DNA of 6,993 nucleotides from Gammaproteobacteria bacterium. GTDB lineage: Bacteria > Pseudomonadota > Gammaproteobacteria > UBA9214. Location: assembly GCA_029864225.1 (NCBI GenBank), contig JAOTTU010000102.1, positions 1-6,993 of the forward strand. Reading direction: 5' to 3'. Position numbers and translations under genes: made by a program. The notes beneath the pieces are model-generated. The model did not search any database, was not told the DNA's origin, and saw nothing but the letters and a program-made list of their open reading frames with translations. Of this stretch, positions 5,254-6,993 are shown piece after piece. Position 1 is the stretch's first letter. Each line of letters opens with the position of its first letter.

Positions 5254-5685
5254 ATGAAACTGATTGGACCGGCAAGCGCCGCCGAATTCGAACAGTACTA
5301 CGATCTGCGCTGGAAGATCCTGCGCGCCCCCTGGAACCAGCCACGCGGCAGCGAACAGGACACACTGGATGCCACCAGCATCCATGTCATGGTCATCGCT
5401 GATAACAAGGTGGCACTGGGTGTCGGGCGTCTCCATTTCAACACCATCTCTGAAGCACAGATACGCTTCATGGCCGTCGATGTCGGTCACCAGCGCAGGG
5501 GCATCGGTACGCTGATATTGAAGGCACTGGAAACCCGGGGCGCGGAGCTGGGCGCCACCCGTATTGTGCTCGATGCCAGGGAAACCGCGCTGGGCTTCTA
5601 CTGCAAGCTGGGCTATAGCACCACCGGGCCCGGACCCATGCTGTATGACCGCATCGCTCATGTGAAGATGAGCAAACTCCTTTAG
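5254..5685 (+). CDS. GNAT-family N-acetyltransferase
   Basis: A 143-residue single-domain GNAT protein, the usual length for the fold. The acetyl-CoA pyrophosphate loop is HQRRGIG at residues 79-85, a match to Q/RxxGxG/A, preceded by the beta-4 strand IRFMAVDV. Motif B is at about 112-121 (ALGFYCKLGY), with the usual C-terminal aromatic pair. The N-terminus EQYYDLRWKILRAPWNQPRG is typical of a GNAT subgroup that in other bacteria is sometimes fused to a thioesterase; no thioesterase is present here. The acetylated substrate is unknown. It begins 13 bp after the oxygenase stop with a weak ribosome site (GGA at about 5249), so it is probably co-transcribed and perhaps translationally coupled. 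It ends 3 bp from the stop of the converging 107-aa gene. Confidence 0.88.
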   Translation: MKLIGPASAAEFEQYYDLRWKILRAPWNQPRGSEQDTLDATSIHVMVIADNKVALGVGRLHFNTISEAQIRFMAVDVGHQRRGIGTLILKALETRGAELGATRIVLDARETALGFYCKLGYSTTGPGPMLYDRIAHVKMSKLL

Positions 5686-5688
5686 GGG

Positions 5689-6012
5689 TCAGCCGGTCAC
5701 CAGTTCGGTCTCGAGCATTTCCCCATTGGTGTCGATGCGGATGGCGCTGACATTCGGGGCGCGATTCAGCACGTAGGCGGACAGCAGCACCATCATGCGC
5801 TCATTGTCATTGTGCATCGCCGTGAGCATCTTGTCACCGATGATCTGGCAACGCTGTTCCAGATTCGGGTTATCGACCCAGTCCCGGCTCATCTGCCAAC
5901 CCTTGTCCATATCCCTGTCGAGCTTGCTGAAGAAATCCTCGGCATCCCTGACGATGTCGTCCGGGACGGTTATGGGATAAACCTGATCCTCAACAACCAC
6001 TTTCAAAATCAT
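5689..6012 (-). CDS. Hypothetical protein, 107 aa
   Basis: A small acidic soluble protein. It begins with a beta hairpin-like MILKVVVEDQVYPITVPDDI, then a helix (VRDAEDFFSKLDRDMDKGWQ), a tryptophan-containing linker (MSRDWVDNPNLEQRCQ), another helix (GDKMLTAMHNDNERMMVLLSAYVLNR) and a C-terminal strand pair (SAIRIDTNGEMLETELV). The ATG at 6010-6012 has AAGG eight bases upstream on the minus strand. I do not recognise the family. The beta-then-long-helix order and length recall small cytoskeleton-associated proteins such as ZapA, but no diagnostic motif is present. It converges tail-to-tail with the GNAT gene (3-bp gap) and is divergent from the PKHD hydroxylase gene. No hairpin terminator lies between the converging genes. 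Confidence 0.75.
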   Translation of the reverse strand: MILKVVVEDQVYPITVPDDIVRDAEDFFSKLDRDMDKGWQMSRDWVDNPNLEQRCQIIGDKMLTAMHNDNERMMVLLSAYVLNRAPNVSAIRIDTNGEMLETELVTG

Positions 6013-6028
6013 ACCGGTAGCCTTATTC

Positions 6029-6056
6029 TTGATAACAGAAAAAAGCCAATTCTACT
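6029..6056 (+). promoter_or_regulatory. Candidate sigma-70 promoter for the PKHD hydroxylase
   Basis: TTGATA at 6029-6034 matches five of six -35 bases. TCTACT at 6051-6056, after a 16-base spacer, matches four of six -10 bases. It lies in the 77-bp divergent gap and faces the hydroxylase gene. PiuC-type genes are often iron-regulated, but I see no convincing Fur box here. Confidence 0.38.
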
Positions 6057-6089
6057 CCATACCCGGCATTGTCTGCAGGACAAAAATCC

Positions 6090-6761
6090 ATGCTGATACA
6101 GATAAAGGGCGTGCTTGACGCCCGCCAACTCCAGGCCGCACGCCAACTCATCAGCGCGGGCAGGTTTACGGATGGCAGCCCTTCCGCGGGCATGGCTGCC
6201 CGGCGGGTCAAGCACAACGAGGAACTCACGCTGGCGCCGGCGCAGCTGACCGAGCTCAACAACCTGGTGATGGGCAACCTGGTCAAGCACCCGGTTTACC
6301 GCAGCGCGGCCATGTCACTGAAGGTCGCTGCCCCCTATTATGCGCATTACACCGCCGGCATGTCCTATGGTGACCACGTGGATGACCCGGTCATGGGACA
6401 GGGCGATCTCTACCGCTCGGATCTCTCGGTCACTATTTTTCTGAACGAACCGGATGAATACGATGGCGGGGAACTGGTTATCCAGACGAGCTTCGGAGAT
6501 CAGCAGGTCAAGCTGGCGGCCGGCGATGCCGTGCTCTACCCCTCCTCCAGCGTGCACCGTGTCGCCGAGGTGACGCGCGGCGAACGGCTGGTCGCCGTCA
6601 GCTGGATCCAGAGTCTGGTACGCGACCCCGACAAGCGAGCCCTGCTGCATGAACTCAACCAGGCGCGCGAGAAACTGCTGCAGGATAGCCCGGATGCCGA
6701 GGAAACCACCCGTGTCAATCATGCCTACATCAACCTGGTCCGCATGTGGTCCGAGGTCTAG
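6090..6761 (+). CDS. PKHD-type hydroxylase (YbiX/PiuC family)
   Basis: A 223-residue Fe(II)/2-oxoglutarate-dependent dioxygenase, close to the about 225 residues of E. coli YbiX. The start at 6090 gives the family-typical MLIQIKGVLDARQL opening and has AGGA at 6077-6080 nine bases upstream; an upstream TTG is in frame but unlikely. Residues 28-43 (TDGSPSAGMAARRVKH) match the family's DG..(T/S)AG....VK region. Iron ligands are H96 and D98 (YGDHVDDPVMG) and H156 (SSVHRVAEV); R166 should bind 2-oxoglutarate. The core strand NEPDEYDGGELVI is also typical. The C-terminal helices from about 178 follow the family pattern. Homologues are often associated with iron uptake receptors; none is visible here. 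The substrate is unknown. It is the second 2OG-Fe(II) oxygenase within 2 kb but of a different subfamily. Confidence 0.93.
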   Translation: MLIQIKGVLDARQLQAARQLISAGRFTDGSPSAGMAARRVKHNEELTLAPAQLTELNNLVMGNLVKHPVYRSAAMSLKVAAPYYAHYTAGMSYGDHVDDPVMGQGDLYRSDLSVTIFLNEPDEYDGGELVIQTSFGDQQVKLAAGDAVLYPSSSVHRVAEVTRGERLVAVSWIQSLVRDPDKRALLHELNQAREKLLQDSPDAEETTRVNHAYINLVRMWSEV

Positions 6762-6784
6762 CTGTGCGGTTCATCCCATGATGT

Positions 6785-6865
6785 ATTCACCGCGGAGACG
6801 CCGAGGACGCAGAGAAATAATCAATAAATAAATTCACCGCAGAAACGCTGAGGACTCAGAGAAAT
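6785..6865. repeat. Two-copy 34-bp direct repeat
   Basis: Two 34-base units, 6785-6818 and 6832-6865, differ at four positions and are separated by 13 bases rich in A and T. Each begins ATTCACCGC and ends CAGAGAAAT, with a core of the type ACGC(C/T)GAGGAC. This resembles the short CACCGCAGAGACGCAGAG-type dispersed repeats found between genes in many bacterial genomes. It is not CRISPR-like: two units only, and a 13-base spacer. It lies 23 bp after the hydroxylase stop and has no obvious function. Confidence 0.75.
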
Positions 6866-6993
6866 CGCGTTATAAAATCTTTTCATCACAAACAACACAA
6901 AGAACAAATATTTCTATGTAAATAAATATTGTCTTCTGCAGAAGTGGGATTAATAACGGTATTCTTCTTCTAACTATTGCAGTTCCTTTTGTA
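6866..6993. other. AT-rich end of window, no confident gene
   Basis: About 130 bases with clearly lower GC than the rest of the window. A minus-strand frame is open from the right edge to a TAA at 6870-6872, about 40 codons, so the tail of a gene beyond the edge is possible. The hydrophobic, low-complexity translation gives no recognisable family. No plus-strand start with a ribosome site is seen. Confidence 0.4.

Noticed and set aside
5032..5661. 209-codon minus-strand open frame
   Set aside because: Antisense to the oxygenase and GNAT genes, both of which have clear motifs; it is a high-GC shadow.
6785..6865. Possible CRISPR array
   Set aside because: Only two imperfect units with a 13-base AT-rich spacer and no cas genes.
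6870..6993. Minus-strand open frame from the right edge to TAA at 6870-6872
   Set aside because: About 40 low-complexity hydrophobic codons in AT-rich DNA; could be a gene end but cannot be supported from the window.

Overview
The window looks like chromosomal DNA of a free-living gammaproteobacterium, most likely a sulfur oxidiser. The evidence is a protein that reads as DsrS, the accessory protein of the reverse dissimilatory sulfite reductase (dsr) locus, transcribed toward the first codons of cysG (siroheme synthase). Siroheme is the haem cofactor of DsrAB, so the pair makes sense together. The taxonomic statement is an inference from this pair and from the other protein types; no rRNA or marker gene is present.

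Left part (1-1760, minus strand): a three-repeat Sel1/TPR protein, the DsrS-like protein and the start of cysG run in one direction and may be one transcript. The core dsr genes (dsrAB, dsrEFH, dsrC) are not in the window.

Middle (1760-2720): a 360-bp divergent regulatory region carries two C4-G4 palindromes that resemble NarL/LuxR-type response-regulator sites and a possible -10 box. It leads into a 63-residue protein of unknown function with an excellent ribosome binding site. Its stop codon coincides with the edge of a small non-autonomous mobile element (copy 1), which contains a large imperfect foldback. A strong bidirectional terminator follows.

Right part (2720-6760): a 181-aa unknown protein (minus strand) is divergent from a 361-aa protein that I place with Sfum_1244/DUF6866-like proteins. 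A second, compact copy of the mobile element lies between that gene and a 2-oxoglutarate/Fe(II) oxygenase, and ends a few bases before the oxygenase start codon. A GNAT acetyltransferase follows the oxygenase closely. A 107-aa unknown protein converges on it from the other strand. A PKHD-type hydroxylase (YbiX/PiuC family) is divergent from that protein.

The last 230 bases hold a two-copy direct repeat and AT-rich DNA without a convincing gene.

The most interesting points are the matched pair of mobile elements sitting exactly at gene boundaries, the foldback inside one of them, and the dsrS-divergent small gene with paired palindromic operators.
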